Of a stretch of DNA of 64,000 nucleotides, positions 52,359 through 61,387 are shown in pieces. Positions within the stretch are counted from its first letter, which is position 1. Every line of letters starts with the position of its first letter. The position numbers were made by a program, and so were the translations under genes. Below the pieces are notes generated by a model. That model ran no database searches. It saw nothing but the letters and a program-made list of their open reading frames with translations, and had not been told where the DNA came from. Source of the DNA: Sutcliffiella tianshenii (lineage in GTDB: Bacteria; Bacillota; Bacilli; Bacillales; Bacillaceae_I); assembly GCF_016908565.1 (NCBI RefSeq), contig NZ_JAFBED010000006.1, positions 62,001-126,000 of the forward strand. The letters are read 5' to 3'.

Positions 52359-52454
52359 TATCCGGGAACAAATAAAGAACTTCGTGCACATACAGACACA
52401 CTAAGGTATACTTTTTACGTATAAAATAAACTAAAGTCAAAAGGGTTGATAAGC

Positions 52455-53996
52455 ATGTTGGATAATTATATAGCAGAGGTGAGAACTAGATGCCTTGAGT
52501 ATAAGTTAGATCCAAATGTAATTCCTGCCTTTACAAGGTTATCCAATGAGGAGCTTGCTAGAATACAAGGTGAATATAAAGAAAGATTACATATTATCAG
52601 ATTGTTTATGGATAAATTTTTAGATAAGAGCAAGGGAATTCCCTTATTGGTTGCTGTGACAGATGATAAAGGGAATATTATTGAATATATGGGAGATGAA
52701 AGTCTCGAGGATACGGTAGTCAATCAAATCGGACTGCAAAAGGGGGTCAGGTTTACGGAAGAGAAGGCTGGGGTAAATTCCATTCTTGCAGCGCTGGAGC
52801 TTAAGATGCCGGTCCAGATGATCGGGGATGATCACTTCTATCATTTTCTCCATCTGACAGCCTGCTACAGTGTCCCGTTGTTTCTTCAGGAAAAAGTGAT
52901 CGGCACGATTTCCATGATGACATTCCTGCATGTAGCGAATCCGATGATCATGGCCTCGTTGGAAACCGTGGTGGATTCGATTGAGCGGGAATTGGACCTG
53001 CGCGAACGGAACCGCTATCTTGATGAAATGAACCAGATGATTCTTGAACAATCCAAGACCGGGTACATCGTCCTTGATGAAAGTGGAAATATAGTAAAAG
53101 TAAATCCAAAAGCGCAAGCGATCCTGGACAAGATACCTCATTCCATCAGTGAGATGGAGCAGCTAGGGGAGGTTCATGAACGATACGAAAAAAATGGAGA
53201 GGAAATACAAGATTACAAGGTTATCCTCCAGAATGATGCAGAAAATAGAACCTGCCTTGTTAACTTTTTCCCATTTCAGGAAGGGACCCTGATACAGCTC
53301 CATGATATCACGGAATATAAAAAGACGGAGTCCTATATCCAAAATGCCGAAAAACTCTCCATCATCGGACATTTGGCAGCGGGAGTGGCGCATGAGATAA
53401 AAAATCCGCTCACCACATTAAAGGGCTTCGTACAGCTTGTTCAGGAAAATAGGTACAACGATACATATCCGGCCATCATGCTTAATGAGATTGAGAGGAT
53501 TGACCAGATTACAAACGAATTTCTTGTACTGTCGAGACCGACAGTACAAGCGAAGGACTGGTATGATGTCCGTGAGCTTGTTAAAGAAATCGGGGTGCTC
53601 TTATCAAGCTTCGCCATAAGCAAAAATATCGAAATCACCCATAGTTTTAAAGATATTGAGCCTATCTATTGTGATGCTAATCAGCTTAAGCAGGTATTCA
53701 TCAATCTGGTAAAAAACAGTGTGGAAGCAGTCGGCCACAATGGAAGGATTGACATAACGGTCGAATCACCCAACCCTGAAAGTATATTGATCCGTTTTAT
53801 GGATGATGGGGACGGATTCCCTGAGCATATCCTAAAGAGAACGGGTCAACCGTTCCTTACTACTAAGGAAGATGGCAACGGCCTTGGGATCATGGTCTGC
53901 AAGCGGATAGTGGAAACCATTCATAATGGCGAGATGATCATTTATAATAAGCAAGGCGGCGGGGCGATAGTGGATATCATTCTACCGCAAACATAA
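52455..53996 (+). CDS. Orphan sensor histidine kinase (GAF-PAS-HisKA-ATPase)
   Basis: 513 residues, cytosolic. N-terminal GAF-like part ([40 protein letters not shown]) similar to regulators of the AcoR type, a PAS-like region ([20 protein letters not shown]), HisKA with [15 protein letters not shown] (His313), N-box [14 protein letters not shown], and DDGDGFPE and [10 protein letters not shown] boxes. No response regulator adjacent, as for B. subtilis sporulation-type kinases (KinA-E). ATG 52455 with SD AAAGGG. Signal unknown; sporulation role only possible. Confidence 0.87.
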   Translation: MLDNYIAEVRTRCLEYKLDPNVIPAFTRLSNEELARIQGEYKERLHIIRLFMDKFLDKSKGIPLLVAVTDDKGNIIEYMGDESLEDTVVNQIGLQKGVRFTEEKAGVNSILAALELKMPVQMIGDDHFYHFLHLTACYSVPLFLQEKVIGTISMMTFLHVANPMIMASLETVVDSIERELDLRERNRYLDEMNQMILEQSKTGYIVLDESGNIVKVNPKAQAILDKIPHSISEMEQLGEVHERYEKNGEEIQDYKVILQNDAENRTCLVNFFPFQEGTLIQLHDITEYKKTESYIQNAEKLSIIGHLAAGVAHEIKNPLTTLKGFVQLVQENRYNDTYPAIMLNEIERIDQITNEFLVLSRPTVQAKDWYDVRELVKEIGVLLSSFAISKNIEITHSFKDIEPIYCDANQLKQVFINLVKNSVEAVGHNGRIDITVESPNPESILIRFMDDGDGFPEHILKRTGQPFLTTKEDGNGLGIMVCKRIVETIHNGEMIIYNKQGGGAIVDIILPQT

Positions 53997-54029
53997 AGGT
54001 GTCCCAGTGAATGGGGCATCTTTTTTGGG
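53996..54029 (+). terminator. Terminator after histidine kinase
   Basis: GGTGTCCCA pairs with TGGGGCATC (wobble), followed by six Ts. Confidence 0.75.
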
Positions 54030-54111
54030 ATTAGTAAACTTGTCATTCAAAAGTGACTATGCCACTATAGAAAATAAAGCTTTACTGAAAAAGCAGAATG
54101 GAGAGAGAAAC

Positions 54112-54447
54112 GTGTCAAAATTGCCAAATTGCCCGAATTGCGGGTCTGAATATACATATGAGGATGGAAATATGCTGGTCTGCCCCGAATGTGCCCATGA
54201 GTGGACGCTCGAAGCGGATACAAGCGAAGAGGAAAAAGTGGTAAGGGACGCCAACGGCAATGTACTCCAGGACGGGGATTCCGTTACAGTGATCAAGGAC
54301 CTGAAAGTAAAAGGAAGTTCTTCTGTCTTGAAGATCGGAACAAAAGTAAAAAGCATCCGCCTCGTCGAAGGAGATCATGACATCGACTGCAAAATCGACG
54401 GCTTCGGGGCAATGAAGCTGAAATCGGAGTTTGTGAAGAAGGTATAG
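54112..54447 (+). CDS. PhnA/YjdM family zinc-ribbon protein
   Basis: About 111 residues. N-terminal zinc ribbon [14 protein letters not shown] and CPECAHEW, then a conserved C-terminal domain ([33 protein letters not shown]). GTG 54112 with SD GGAGAG. The longer frame from 54007 has no SD. Widespread family of unclear function despite the PhnA name. Confidence 0.85.
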   Translation: MSKLPNCPNCGSEYTYEDGNMLVCPECAHEWTLEADTSEEEKVVRDANGNVLQDGDSVTVIKDLKVKGSSSVLKIGTKVKSIRLVEGDHDIDCKIDGFGAMKLKSEFVKKV

Positions 54448-54531
54448 GCGGAGTTGGATGAAGAAAAACACTAAGAGTTAATTAAGAAAATAGTATGCTA
54501 ATTCCAGTGCTTTAATAAGGAGTTGTGTCAA

Positions 54532-55200
54532 ATGAATAAAAATAAAAGCACAGAAATAAAACGCTCATCAAAAGCAGAAAATATTCTAGCTCGGATTGAT
54601 AGTAAAACTAAGCTCGGCGACTTACGAAAAATCGCCAAGGACATTAAAAAAGATCACGAACTAGCTATGGAACTTTGGTCAACCGGAGAGTATTTGCCCA
54701 GACTATTGGCAATCTTAATTATGGACAAAAAACTTCTTTCACAAGATTTACTAAATAAGCTCGATAAGGATATGCAGACTCACACATTCGATGAGCGAAA
54801 TAACTTAATGGATTGGTTAATGGCTAATCAGCTCACTAAAGACAAGAAGAACATTGCATTGATGGAGTCATGGGAAAATAGTCCTTCTGCTCTTCAAAGG
54901 CGAGCTTTCTGGTATTTTCAAGCGCGATTGAGATGGACTGGACAAACACCGCCTGATAACACCGCAGAGTTACTATCTGCAATTGAAGCTACTATTACGC
55001 AGGAAGAACCGGAAGTTCAATGGGCTATGAATTTTACCGCAGGCTGGATAGGCGTTTATGATGAAAAGTATCGAGCACGTTGTATTAAAATTGGTGAGAA
55101 GACGGGTCTTTACAAAGATGAAATGGTATCAAAAGGATGTACTCCCAATTATTTGCCGGAGTTCATTACGATTGAAGTTAACAAGCGAATTAATAATTAG
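54532..55200 (+). CDS. DNA alkylation repair (AlkD)-like protein
   Basis: 222 residues, helical HEAT-like protein resembling AlkD DNA glycosylases (DLRKIAKDIKKDHELAMELW; WLMANQLTKDKKNIALMESW; NFTAGWIGVYDEKYRARCIK). AlkD removes bulky or alkylated bases. ATG 54532 follows AAGGAG. First gene of an AT-rich cassette-like stretch. Assignment by pattern, not by catalytic residues. Confidence 0.75.
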   Translation: MNKNKSTEIKRSSKAENILARIDSKTKLGDLRKIAKDIKKDHELAMELWSTGEYLPRLLAILIMDKKLLSQDLLNKLDKDMQTHTFDERNNLMDWLMANQLTKDKKNIALMESWENSPSALQRRAFWYFQARLRWTGQTPPDNTAELLSAIEATITQEEPEVQWAMNFTAGWIGVYDEKYRARCIKIGEKTGLYKDEMVSKGCTPNYLPEFITIEVNKRINN

Positions 55201-55265
55201 TTACTACTGAAAAATTCATAAGAGTTTGATGTGAAGCTAAAGGAATATAAAGCCTCAATATGGAC

Positions 55266-55300
55266 AGGATCTGAAAGTAAGCTCTTCCAGATCCTTTTTG
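55266..55300 (+). terminator. Terminator after AlkD-like gene
   Basis: AGGATCTG (55266-55273) pairs with CAGATCCT (55288-55295), then Ts. Confidence 0.75.
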
Positions 55301-55418
55301 CTTTGAAGGAAATTTCAATTTTCAATATAGTGCGCCATTCTTGAAGAAGAATCGGTGCTCAATTTGCCTTTTAGGTCCAGATTATAGCATAAAAATTGAA
55401 ACCGACTGGGGAATTAGC

Positions 55419-55736
55419 ATGTATGACCTTTCGAATAAATTAGAGCAATTTATGAAAAAACATTTTGAAGATCTCGTTTTAGCGCCGGGATTATTTTATT
55501 CCTGGAGATATGGAATACGTTTTGAAATTTCCAACCCTGATTTATCTTTTCAGGCAAAGGCTAATCTTATACAAGTTTATGAGCGTAGTACGGATATATT
55601 TAAAAGGGTTTTTGATGAAAATGATGAAATTTTATTAGTCACCAATGTGTACTGTCACAAAGCAGATACTTTCCTTCAAAGCAAGCCATTAAATGTGTAC
55701 CGAAAGTATGTTAAGAATAGACAATCATTGCAATAG
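55419..55736 (+). CDS. DUF3885-like protein, possibly truncated
   Basis: About 105 residues: FEDLVLAPGLFYSWRYGIRF, EISNPDLSFQAKANLIQVYE, then DENDEILLVTNVYC. Resembles DUF3885 proteins, but ends after NVYRKYVKNRQ where family members are usually longer, so the C-terminal half may be lost. ATG 55419 with SD TGGGG; a frame back to 55341 is unsupported. Function unknown. Confidence 0.6.
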   Translation: MYDLSNKLEQFMKKHFEDLVLAPGLFYSWRYGIRFEISNPDLSFQAKANLIQVYERSTDIFKRVFDENDEILLVTNVYCHKADTFLQSKPLNVYRKYVKNRQSLQ

Positions 55737-55738
55737 GG

Positions 55739-55772
55739 AGCTTATCTGCAACAAGATAAGCTTCTTTTTTAT
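55739..55772 (+). terminator. Terminator after DUF3885-like gene
   Basis: AGCTTATCT (55739-55747) pairs with AGATAAGCT (55754-55762), then Ts. Confidence 0.85.
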
Positions 55773-55870
55773 GGAAAATATATCTTGAGTATATGCCTAA
55801 AGTTTGAAATAATTGGTAATAAACAGTAGGGTAGAAGAGTTAAAGAAGGATTATAAAGGGAGATGTCATA

Positions 55871-56071
55871 ATGGGTAGTTTGATTATTGTACTTCCAATC
55901 GTTTCGGTTTTGGTTGGACTATATTTTATAACATTGGGACTATGGGAATTAAGAAAAGGCGTAAATAGAAAACAATACATCAAGTATATGTTCACTGGCT
56001 TATTTTTGCTCGTGGTTTTAACCCCTATGATATGGCTATTTGGAAGTAGCTCCTTAATGAAAATGGGTTAA
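55871..56071 (+). CDS. Small two-helix membrane protein
   Basis: 66 residues with two membrane helices (LIIVLPIVSVLVGLYFITLG and MFTGLFLLVVLTPMIWLFGS) joined by a basic loop (RKGVNRKQYIK). SD GGGAG. No family recognised. Confidence 0.65.
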   Translation: MGSLIIVLPIVSVLVGLYFITLGLWELRKGVNRKQYIKYMFTGLFLLVVLTPMIWLFGSSSLMKMG

Positions 56072-56141
56072 GTGTGTGAAAAAATATATTTAGATTAACG
56101 GAAGCGATTACAGCAAAGTTCGCGCTCTTTACTTAAGAATC

Positions 56142-56161
56142 GGGCAGGATTGTGGAATAAG
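56142..56161 (+). repeat. Cassette-spacer motif, copy 1
   Basis: GGGCAGGATTGTGGAATAAG. Nearly the same 20 bases recur at 60628 and, shorter, at 57962. Preceded by a CGCGCTC remnant of the hairpin element at 56745 and 60584. Confidence 0.6.
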
Positions 56162-56211
56162 ATTACTATTAATAAGTTAAATTCAAAGTGAATATAGTAG
56201 GAGGTGGATTG

Positions 56212-56649
56212 GTGTCTATAAAGAAATGGAGTGTTTTAGCATTTATTATTTTAATAACAATTGGAACTTTTGTTTTTTATCAGCAAACTCATTTGTCAAT
56301 TTGGGGATTTAACCTTGCTAACAAAGATATAAAAGAAGTTATTGTTTCAACAGATAATCATTCTTATAAAATTACAGATAAAAAACTGGTTATGGAAATT
56401 GCTGAGGATGTTTCAAAAATGGAAAAACATTCAAAAGTTGAATCTTTTAATTACCCTCCTCAACAAAAACCCAAACGATATCAAGAACTTTTAATTCGAA
56501 CAAATGATAAGGTTATATATGGCGGTAGCTTTTGGGTTATGGAAAATACCGTTATGTTCGAAAGTAGTGGTTATTATTGGTCACTTGATTACAATAAAAT
56601 AAGTGATATATTAGATGCTTCACTTAAAAATGCCGCTAAATTGAACTGA
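56212..56649 (+). CDS. Membrane-anchored hypothetical protein
   Basis: 145 residues. One N-terminal helix (VLAFIILITIGTFVFYQQT) anchors a small external domain (EVIVSTDNHSYKITDKKLVM; YQELLIRTNDKVIYGGSFWV). GTG 56212 after AGGAGGTGGATTG. Resembles short lipoprotein-like or anti-sigma-like Bacillus proteins but I cannot assign it. Confidence 0.65.
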   Translation: MSIKKWSVLAFIILITIGTFVFYQQTHLSIWGFNLANKDIKEVIVSTDNHSYKITDKKLVMEIAEDVSKMEKHSKVESFNYPPQQKPKRYQELLIRTNDKVIYGGSFWVMENTVMFESSGYYWSLDYNKISDILDASLKNAAKLN

Positions 56650-56744
56650 AAGTCATAACACAAGTTTGCTTTTTCTTCCGCAATCTAGGAACTTTAATCG
56701 AAGATCACATTACAAGTTCTCTCAAATTCAAGTCTTCATGAAAA

Positions 56745-56782
56745 GGGCGCTATCCTGTAAACAAGGATCAGCGCTCTTTTAT
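56745..56782 (+). terminator. Repeat-family hairpin/terminator, copy 1
   Basis: GGGCGCTATCCTGTAAACAA continues GGATCAGCGCTCTTTT. AGGAT/ATCCT and AGCGC/GCGCT pair. A near copy occurs at 60584. Confidence 0.7.
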
Positions 56783-56931
56783 TTTATTGGCCATGGAAAA
56801 TATCTTATTGAAGGGATTTTTAGATTATGAAATAATTGGAATTAAGCAAACTGGGAGGTTTGAGAAAGAAGAAACTTTCATACTCTCATTAGAAATTACT
56901 AGATAGCGTTATTTTCAGGGGAGGGTAATTG

Positions 56932-57366
56932 ATGTATCCAAGAGCAAATACACTAGGAATAATTATGAAGGACAACTATATACTTTTGGAAGAGCAGGAA
57001 GGAAAGCACTCAAAAGGAATAGGTTCTTATTACCGCCCCATAGGCGGTACAATCGAATTCGGCGAAAGGTCAAATGAGACATTGGTGAGAGAGTTTAGTG
57101 AAGAATTAGGCGTTGAAGTTGTTGTCAGAGGATATATTTCATGCATAGAAAATATATTTAAAATAGACGAAAAAGTAGGACACGAAATAACACAGATATA
57201 CTTAGTTGATTTTAAAGATACGAATTTATATCAGCAAGAATATTTTACAGTATCTGAAGGGAATAAAATTACTTATGCAAAATGGATTTCTAAAGAAGAA
57301 ATTTTTTCAGGGGAAAAGGTGCTTTACCCAAATGGGTTAACAGAATTACTGAAAGAGGAAATTTAG
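56932..57366 (+). CDS. Nudix hydrolase
   Basis: 144 residues. Nudix box GGTIEFGERSNETLVREFSE plus ELGVE. ATG 56932 with SD AGGGGAGGG. It lies in the cassette-like region; substrate unknown. Confidence 0.85.
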   Translation: MYPRANTLGIIMKDNYILLEEQEGKHSKGIGSYYRPIGGTIEFGERSNETLVREFSEELGVEVVVRGYISCIENIFKIDEKVGHEITQIYLVDFKDTNLYQQEYFTVSEGNKITYAKWISKEEIFSGEKVLYPNGLTELLKEEI

Positions 57367-57430
57367 GTTAATTCTTTAACTGACTGGGAGCTTTAGTTGA
57401 GCAGTTGATTACATGAATAGGAGTGAGAAA

Positions 57431-57901
57431 ATGCTTGACTATATTATGAAGGTACGTGAAAAAGTTGGCACTATGCCCCTCGTTGTAAGCGTGGCAGGCT
57501 GTCTAATCTTAGATGAACAGAACCGTGTTCTATTGCAGCATAGAACGGATAACCATAATTGGTCTCATCCAGGAGGAGCAGTAGAAGTAGGAGAATCTGT
57601 AGAAGATGCTGTAAAAAGAGAAGTATTTGAGGAGACAGGTTTACGATTACAGAACCTAGAATTTTTTAATATTTATTCTGGAGAATCACAACATTATATT
57701 TATCCAAATGGTGATGAAGTCTATTTTGTTAACATTATTTACATATGTAAAAAATTTGAAGGTACACCTATAGCAGATCAAAAGGAAACTAAGAGTTTGC
57801 AGTTTTTTGAACTGAATTCTTTACCGAATATGACTCCTAATAATCAAACAATCATAGATGACTTAAAGAAGACAATATCTCAATCAATCTCCCTAAATTG
57901 A
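57431..57901 (+). CDS. Nudix hydrolase
   Basis: 156 residues. Nudix box GGAVEVGESVEDAVKREVFE plus ETGLR. Substrate-shaping ends (HNWSHPGG; NMTPNNQTIIDDL) resemble ADP-ribose- or dNTP-type Nudix enzymes. ATG 57431 has AGGAG seven bases upstream. Distinct from the previous Nudix gene, so not a simple duplication. Confidence 0.85.
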   Translation: MLDYIMKVREKVGTMPLVVSVAGCLILDEQNRVLLQHRTDNHNWSHPGGAVEVGESVEDAVKREVFEETGLRLQNLEFFNIYSGESQHYIYPNGDEVYFVNIIYICKKFEGTPIADQKETKSLQFFELNSLPNMTPNNQTIIDDLKKTISQSISLN

Positions 57902-57961
57902 TTTTTAAATTAATGGGGCAATTGCTGAAGAATTGCCGGTTGAGCTTGATCGCTCCATAGA

Positions 57962-57976
57962 GGGCACGATTGTGGA
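57962..57976 (+). repeat. Cassette-spacer motif, copy 2 (short)
   Basis: GGGCACGATTGTGGA matches the first 15 bases of the motif at 56142. Confidence 0.5.
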
Positions 57977-57991
57977 CCATGGAGGTGTTAG

Positions 57992-58249
57992 ATGAAAACT
58001 CTCTTATTCATTACGTTTGTTCAATTGTTGACTTTTCCACTATTTCTTATAAACTTCTATACTTTGTTCCCATTGCAGACAGTAAAGTTAATATGGACTT
58101 CACTAATTCTTATAGGATTATTCTTTGGGTTTAAAGGAGTAATTACTCATAAGGAAGAAATCAAAATGTTTATGTTATCTACCTTAACTGTAATAACTAG
58201 CTTTTCCTTATTGCTTTTTATGTATTTAGTTTCTTTGTCCTCAATGTAA
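57992..58249 (+). CDS. Small membrane protein
   Basis: 85 residues with three hydrophobic segments (TLLFITFVQLLTFPLFLINF, IWTSLILIGLFFGFKG, LTVITSFSLLLFMYLV). SD GGAGG. No family recognised. Confidence 0.6.
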   Translation: MKTLLFITFVQLLTFPLFLINFYTLFPLQTVKLIWTSLILIGLFFGFKGVITHKEEIKMFMLSTLTVITSFSLLLFMYLVSLSSM

Positions 58250-58392
58250 AAAAAGATATAACTACCCTGCTTGGTGTAATAAGAACTTTGGAAAGTAATA
58301 ATAAATTTTCCGACCTTGAGTTGGAAAGGGAAATCTGACTAGTCGGTGTTCTGGTGATTTGTTTGGAATTTAATATTTAGTAGGAGGACTTT

Positions 58393-58875
58393 ATGGAAAA
58401 TGTAAAATTAAGAAAAATGTCAGAAAAAGATTTTGACATTTACTTTCAAAATAAAATTGAAAGGTATACTGATGTATTATCCCGGAACATCCATGAACTG
58501 GGTGAAGAAACATCTCTTAAGGCAATCAAACAATTAAATAATTTGCTTCCGAAGGGACTTTTTACACCAAACCATCATCTTTTTAATATCTATACTGGGG
58601 AACAAATAGCGGGTTATGCCTGGATAAAAATTGAAGTGAAAAAAAAGAGTGCATTTCTTTATGAAATCTTTATATTTGAAGAGCTTAGAGGAAGAGGTTT
58701 AGGAACTAAAATCATGGAGCATATTGAAGGTATCATTAGGCAAAAAGGAGTATGCTACTTTAAACTTCATGTATTTGGAAGTAATACTGGTGCTCGAAAA
58801 CTATATGAAGAGCTTGGATTTGAAGTCGCTGGAATAAATATGTTGAAAACATTAGAAGAAAAAGTACTTTCTTAG
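58393..58875 (+). CDS. GNAT-family acetyltransferase
   Basis: 160 residues. Acetyl-CoA-binding loop IFEELRGRGLGTKIMEHIEG and the C-terminal GSNTGARKLYEELGFE signature. Resembles RimI-like or drug-modifying GNATs, substrate unknown. SD AGGAGG. Confidence 0.84.
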   Translation: MENVKLRKMSEKDFDIYFQNKIERYTDVLSRNIHELGEETSLKAIKQLNNLLPKGLFTPNHHLFNIYTGEQIAGYAWIKIEVKKKSAFLYEIFIFEELRGRGLGTKIMEHIEGIIRQKGVCYFKLHVFGSNTGARKLYEELGFEVAGINMLKTLEEKVLS

Positions 58876-58888
58876 CAAAAGGAGCGTT

Positions 58889-59140
58889 CTGAAGCTATAT
58901 ACAACTGGAATTAGAAAAAAAGAATTAGCATCTGTTATTGCTTCACGTGCGACATTAAATCAAATAATCTTCTCTATTTCTATTTTTCTTATAGGTTTAA
59001 TCGTTGACTTGTTTGGAGCGCAGTTTGCCTATTTGTTTTCAGGAGCTTTATTATTCATCTCAACTATCATTGGTACATGGAGTTTTAAAAGTGCGAGGAT
59101 TGAAAGTGATAAGAATATACAGAAAGAAATAAATACGTAA
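58889..59140 (+). pseudogene. C-terminal fragment of an MFS-type transporter
   Basis: 83 open codons with no usable start (CTG at best). RKKELASVIASRATLNQIIF is followed by two membrane helices (ISIFLIGLIVDLFGAQFAYL; LFSGALLFISTIIGTWSF), the pattern of the last part of a drug-efflux MFS protein. The first ten or so helices are missing. Probably a gene remnant. Confidence 0.5.
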
Positions 59141-59357
59141 AAGCAATATTGAGTTTGAGAAAGCTGTTCAGCAATCTAGGAGGGTTTGCTCAATAAGCTA
59201 AATCAACCATGAGCCGAAATTCTGCAAGTTCTTATTAAGAAAGTGCATGTTTTTGCATACTGCCATAATCAGCATTATTAAAGTGCCAGATACAGATAAA
59301 TGTACTCAAACTAAATGGCATTTGATTAAGTAAAGTGAAAACAAAGGGGGAAAATCA
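59141..59357. other. Intergenic region in the cassette stretch
   Basis: No open frame of note. AT-rich, no clear hairpin or repeat copy. Confidence 0.35.
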
Positions 59358-59954
59358 ATGAATAATATGGATGAAAAATTATTTCAATATTATCTTGAAC
59401 TTAAAAGTCCTGAAGCTGGTGTCTGGAATACCTCTCCACAATGTATCCATACTGAAATGAAAACAAGAGATTATATAAGGAAATCCTTTGCGATTACTGA
59501 AGGAATGCAAGTTTGTAATGTGGGAATAGGTACGGGCGATTGGGATGACTATTTAGGTTATTGGATAAAAGACAAAGGAAACTTAACAAGCATTGAAATA
59601 GATAAAGAAACATGTGAAATATTTGCATATAGACAAGCGAGGGAAGGACACCCAAATCCTTCTAAAGTAATATGTAAGAGCATTTTTGATCCTGATTTAC
59701 CTGAAGGGAATTTTGACATTGTTACACTTATCGGCTCAGCTATTAATGAAATCGGCGAATTCGAAAAATGTCTAGATTCCTGTTTTAGTTTGTTAAAACA
59801 GAGTAGGTACCTTATGATTATGGCGAACTTAAAATATTCCCCTTTTGAAGTGATAGAAGAATACATAAGAAAGACAGATCATCTCTTAGAAAAGCACGAT
59901 ATTTACGATGATTTCCCTGAATATCCGTTTTATATATGTAAAATAAAAAAATAG
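59358..59954 (+). CDS. Class I SAM-dependent methyltransferase
   Basis: 198 residues. Motif I VCNVGIGTGDWDDYLGYW, then LTSIEIDKETCEIFAYR and LPEGNFDIVTLIGSAINEIG. SD AAAGGGGG. Resembles small methyltransferases of accessory regions, substrate unknown. Confidence 0.75.
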   Translation: MNNMDEKLFQYYLELKSPEAGVWNTSPQCIHTEMKTRDYIRKSFAITEGMQVCNVGIGTGDWDDYLGYWIKDKGNLTSIEIDKETCEIFAYRQAREGHPNPSKVICKSIFDPDLPEGNFDIVTLIGSAINEIGEFEKCLDSCFSLLKQSRYLMIMANLKYSPFEVIEEYIRKTDHLLEKHDIYDDFPEYPFYICKIKK

Positions 59955-60050
59955 AATTAATTAAATGGAGCAAAAGTGCACAAGGGAGCTGCTGTGAGGC
60001 AGTTCCCATTCTTTGTTAAAAAAGTAGGATTGTTTTATTAGGGGGTTCTT

Positions 60051-60554
60051 ATGAAAAAGGTTGTAATTATAGGTTCAGGTGGTTCAGGGAAATCCACACT
60101 GGCAAGGCAATTAGGAGAGAAACTAAAAATAAACGTATACCATCTTGATGCCCTATTTTGGAAACCTAATTGGGTTGGGGTACCAAAGGATAAACAAATT
60201 AAAGTCCAAAATGATTTAATGAAAGAAGAAGAATGGATTATTGATGGAAACTATGGTGGGACAATGGAGATCAGGCTGAATGCCGCAGATACTATAATTT
60301 TCCTTGATATTCATAGAACAATCTGTGTCTATCGTGCTTTTAAAAGGATGTTGCAATACAGAAATAAAATACGACCAGATATGGGAGAAGGTTGCGAAGA
60401 AAGATTTGACTTAGATTTTATTAAATGGATATGGGATTATCCAATAACTAAGAGACCAGGAATACTAAAAAAGCTAGAACAATTGTCTGAAGATAAACAA
60501 GTTATCATGATTAAATCTCCAAAAGAAGTTCAACAGTTTTTAGATATAGTATAA
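60051..60554 (+). CDS. FlaR-like/DNA topology modulation-type P-loop kinase
   Basis: 167 residues. Walker A GSGGSGKSTLARQLG (residues ~8-22), YHLDALFWKPNW, EEWIIDGNYGGTM and ADTIIFLDIHRTICVYR match the adenylate-kinase-like family annotated topology modulation protein (FlaR). Probably a small-molecule kinase; true role unknown. SD is weak. Confidence 0.85.
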   Translation: MKKVVIIGSGGSGKSTLARQLGEKLKINVYHLDALFWKPNWVGVPKDKQIKVQNDLMKEEEWIIDGNYGGTMEIRLNAADTIIFLDIHRTICVYRAFKRMLQYRNKIRPDMGEGCEERFDLDFIKWIWDYPITKRPGILKKLEQLSEDKQVIMIKSPKEVQQFLDIV

Positions 60555-60583
60555 TGACTCTTGCTTCTTAATCTTCAACTATC

Positions 60584-60616
60584 GTGCGCTATCCTGTAAC
60601 AAGGATCAGTGCTCAT
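60584..60616 (+). terminator. Repeat-family hairpin/terminator, copy 2
   Basis: GTGCGCTATCCTGTAACAAG continues GATCAGTGCTC, nearly the same as at 56745, then Ts. Confidence 0.65.
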
Positions 60617-60627
60617 TTTTCATTTTT

Positions 60628-60647
60628 GGGCAAGATTGTTGAATAAG
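60628..60647 (+). repeat. Cassette-spacer motif, copy 3
   Basis: GGGCAAGATTGTTGAATAAG, 18 of 20 bases the same as 56142-56161. Confidence 0.6.
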
Positions 60648-60741
60648 AAATTGCAGGATGTTTTAAAAAAATGCAGAATCTTTACAGAGGTAATTATTTA
60701 TTGGTTTTCTGGAATTCTAAATATTCAAGGAGGAGATGACT

Positions 60742-61212
60742 TTGAAACGAATTGACTTTCTTTTAAACGTACTTGATTCAACATTCGATAAAGAGAGTTG
60801 GTATGCACCGTTTAAAGATTCTCTAGAAGGACTTACAGCCGAACAGGCTATCTGGAAACCATCTGGTGAGGCAACTAAAACCATTTGGGAGAACGTTAAT
60901 CATCTTATTTATTACAAAGAGAGACTTGCTGCAAACTTGGAGGGCCGTGAATGGACACATAATCTCGACGGTGATGAAACCTTTTATCTTACAGATCAAA
61001 CTAATGATGACAAGGAATGGAGGAAAGTCGTTGAACGTTCCGAAAACGCTCAACGCAATTTAAGACATATATTGAGTAAAATTTCCGACCAAGAGCTTGA
61101 TCAAAATTCACTTGAGCGGAAATTACTGGACATAATGCTTCATGATGCTTATCATACAGGCCAAATTATTCAATTAAGAAAAATGCAAGGGTCGTGGCAA
61201 TCAAAACGTTGA
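60742..61212 (+). CDS. DinB-family protein
   Basis: About 156 residues in the DinB/YfiT fold. His ligands are in ENVNHLIYYKERL and LHDAYHTGQIIQL. TTG 60742 is spaced properly from AAGGAGG. ATG 60736 lies only two bases after it. Unlike the DinB protein at 43143, this belongs to the longer YfiT-like group. Confidence 0.8.
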   Translation: MKRIDFLLNVLDSTFDKESWYAPFKDSLEGLTAEQAIWKPSGEATKTIWENVNHLIYYKERLAANLEGREWTHNLDGDETFYLTDQTNDDKEWRKVVERSENAQRNLRHILSKISDQELDQNSLERKLLDIMLHDAYHTGQIIQLRKMQGSWQSKR

Positions 61213-61321
61213 CCGAACAAAGAGATATTTTGTTTAATGAAAAATCGGATATTGAAAAATGGGATTCAATCGTTTAATTCGAGGTATATCTATATATTGA
61301 AGAATTAATTTAACAGGTATG

Positions 61322-61358
61322 AAAAAGCAGGGAATCATGGACTTCCTGCTTTTTCATA
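61322..61358. terminator. Bidirectional terminator
   Basis: AAAAAGCAGGGAA (61322-61334) pairs with TTCCTGCTTTTT (61343-61354) between convergent genes. Confidence 0.88.
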
Positions 61359-61387
61359 TCCGTTTTGTTTTCGGTGTAACTTGACCT

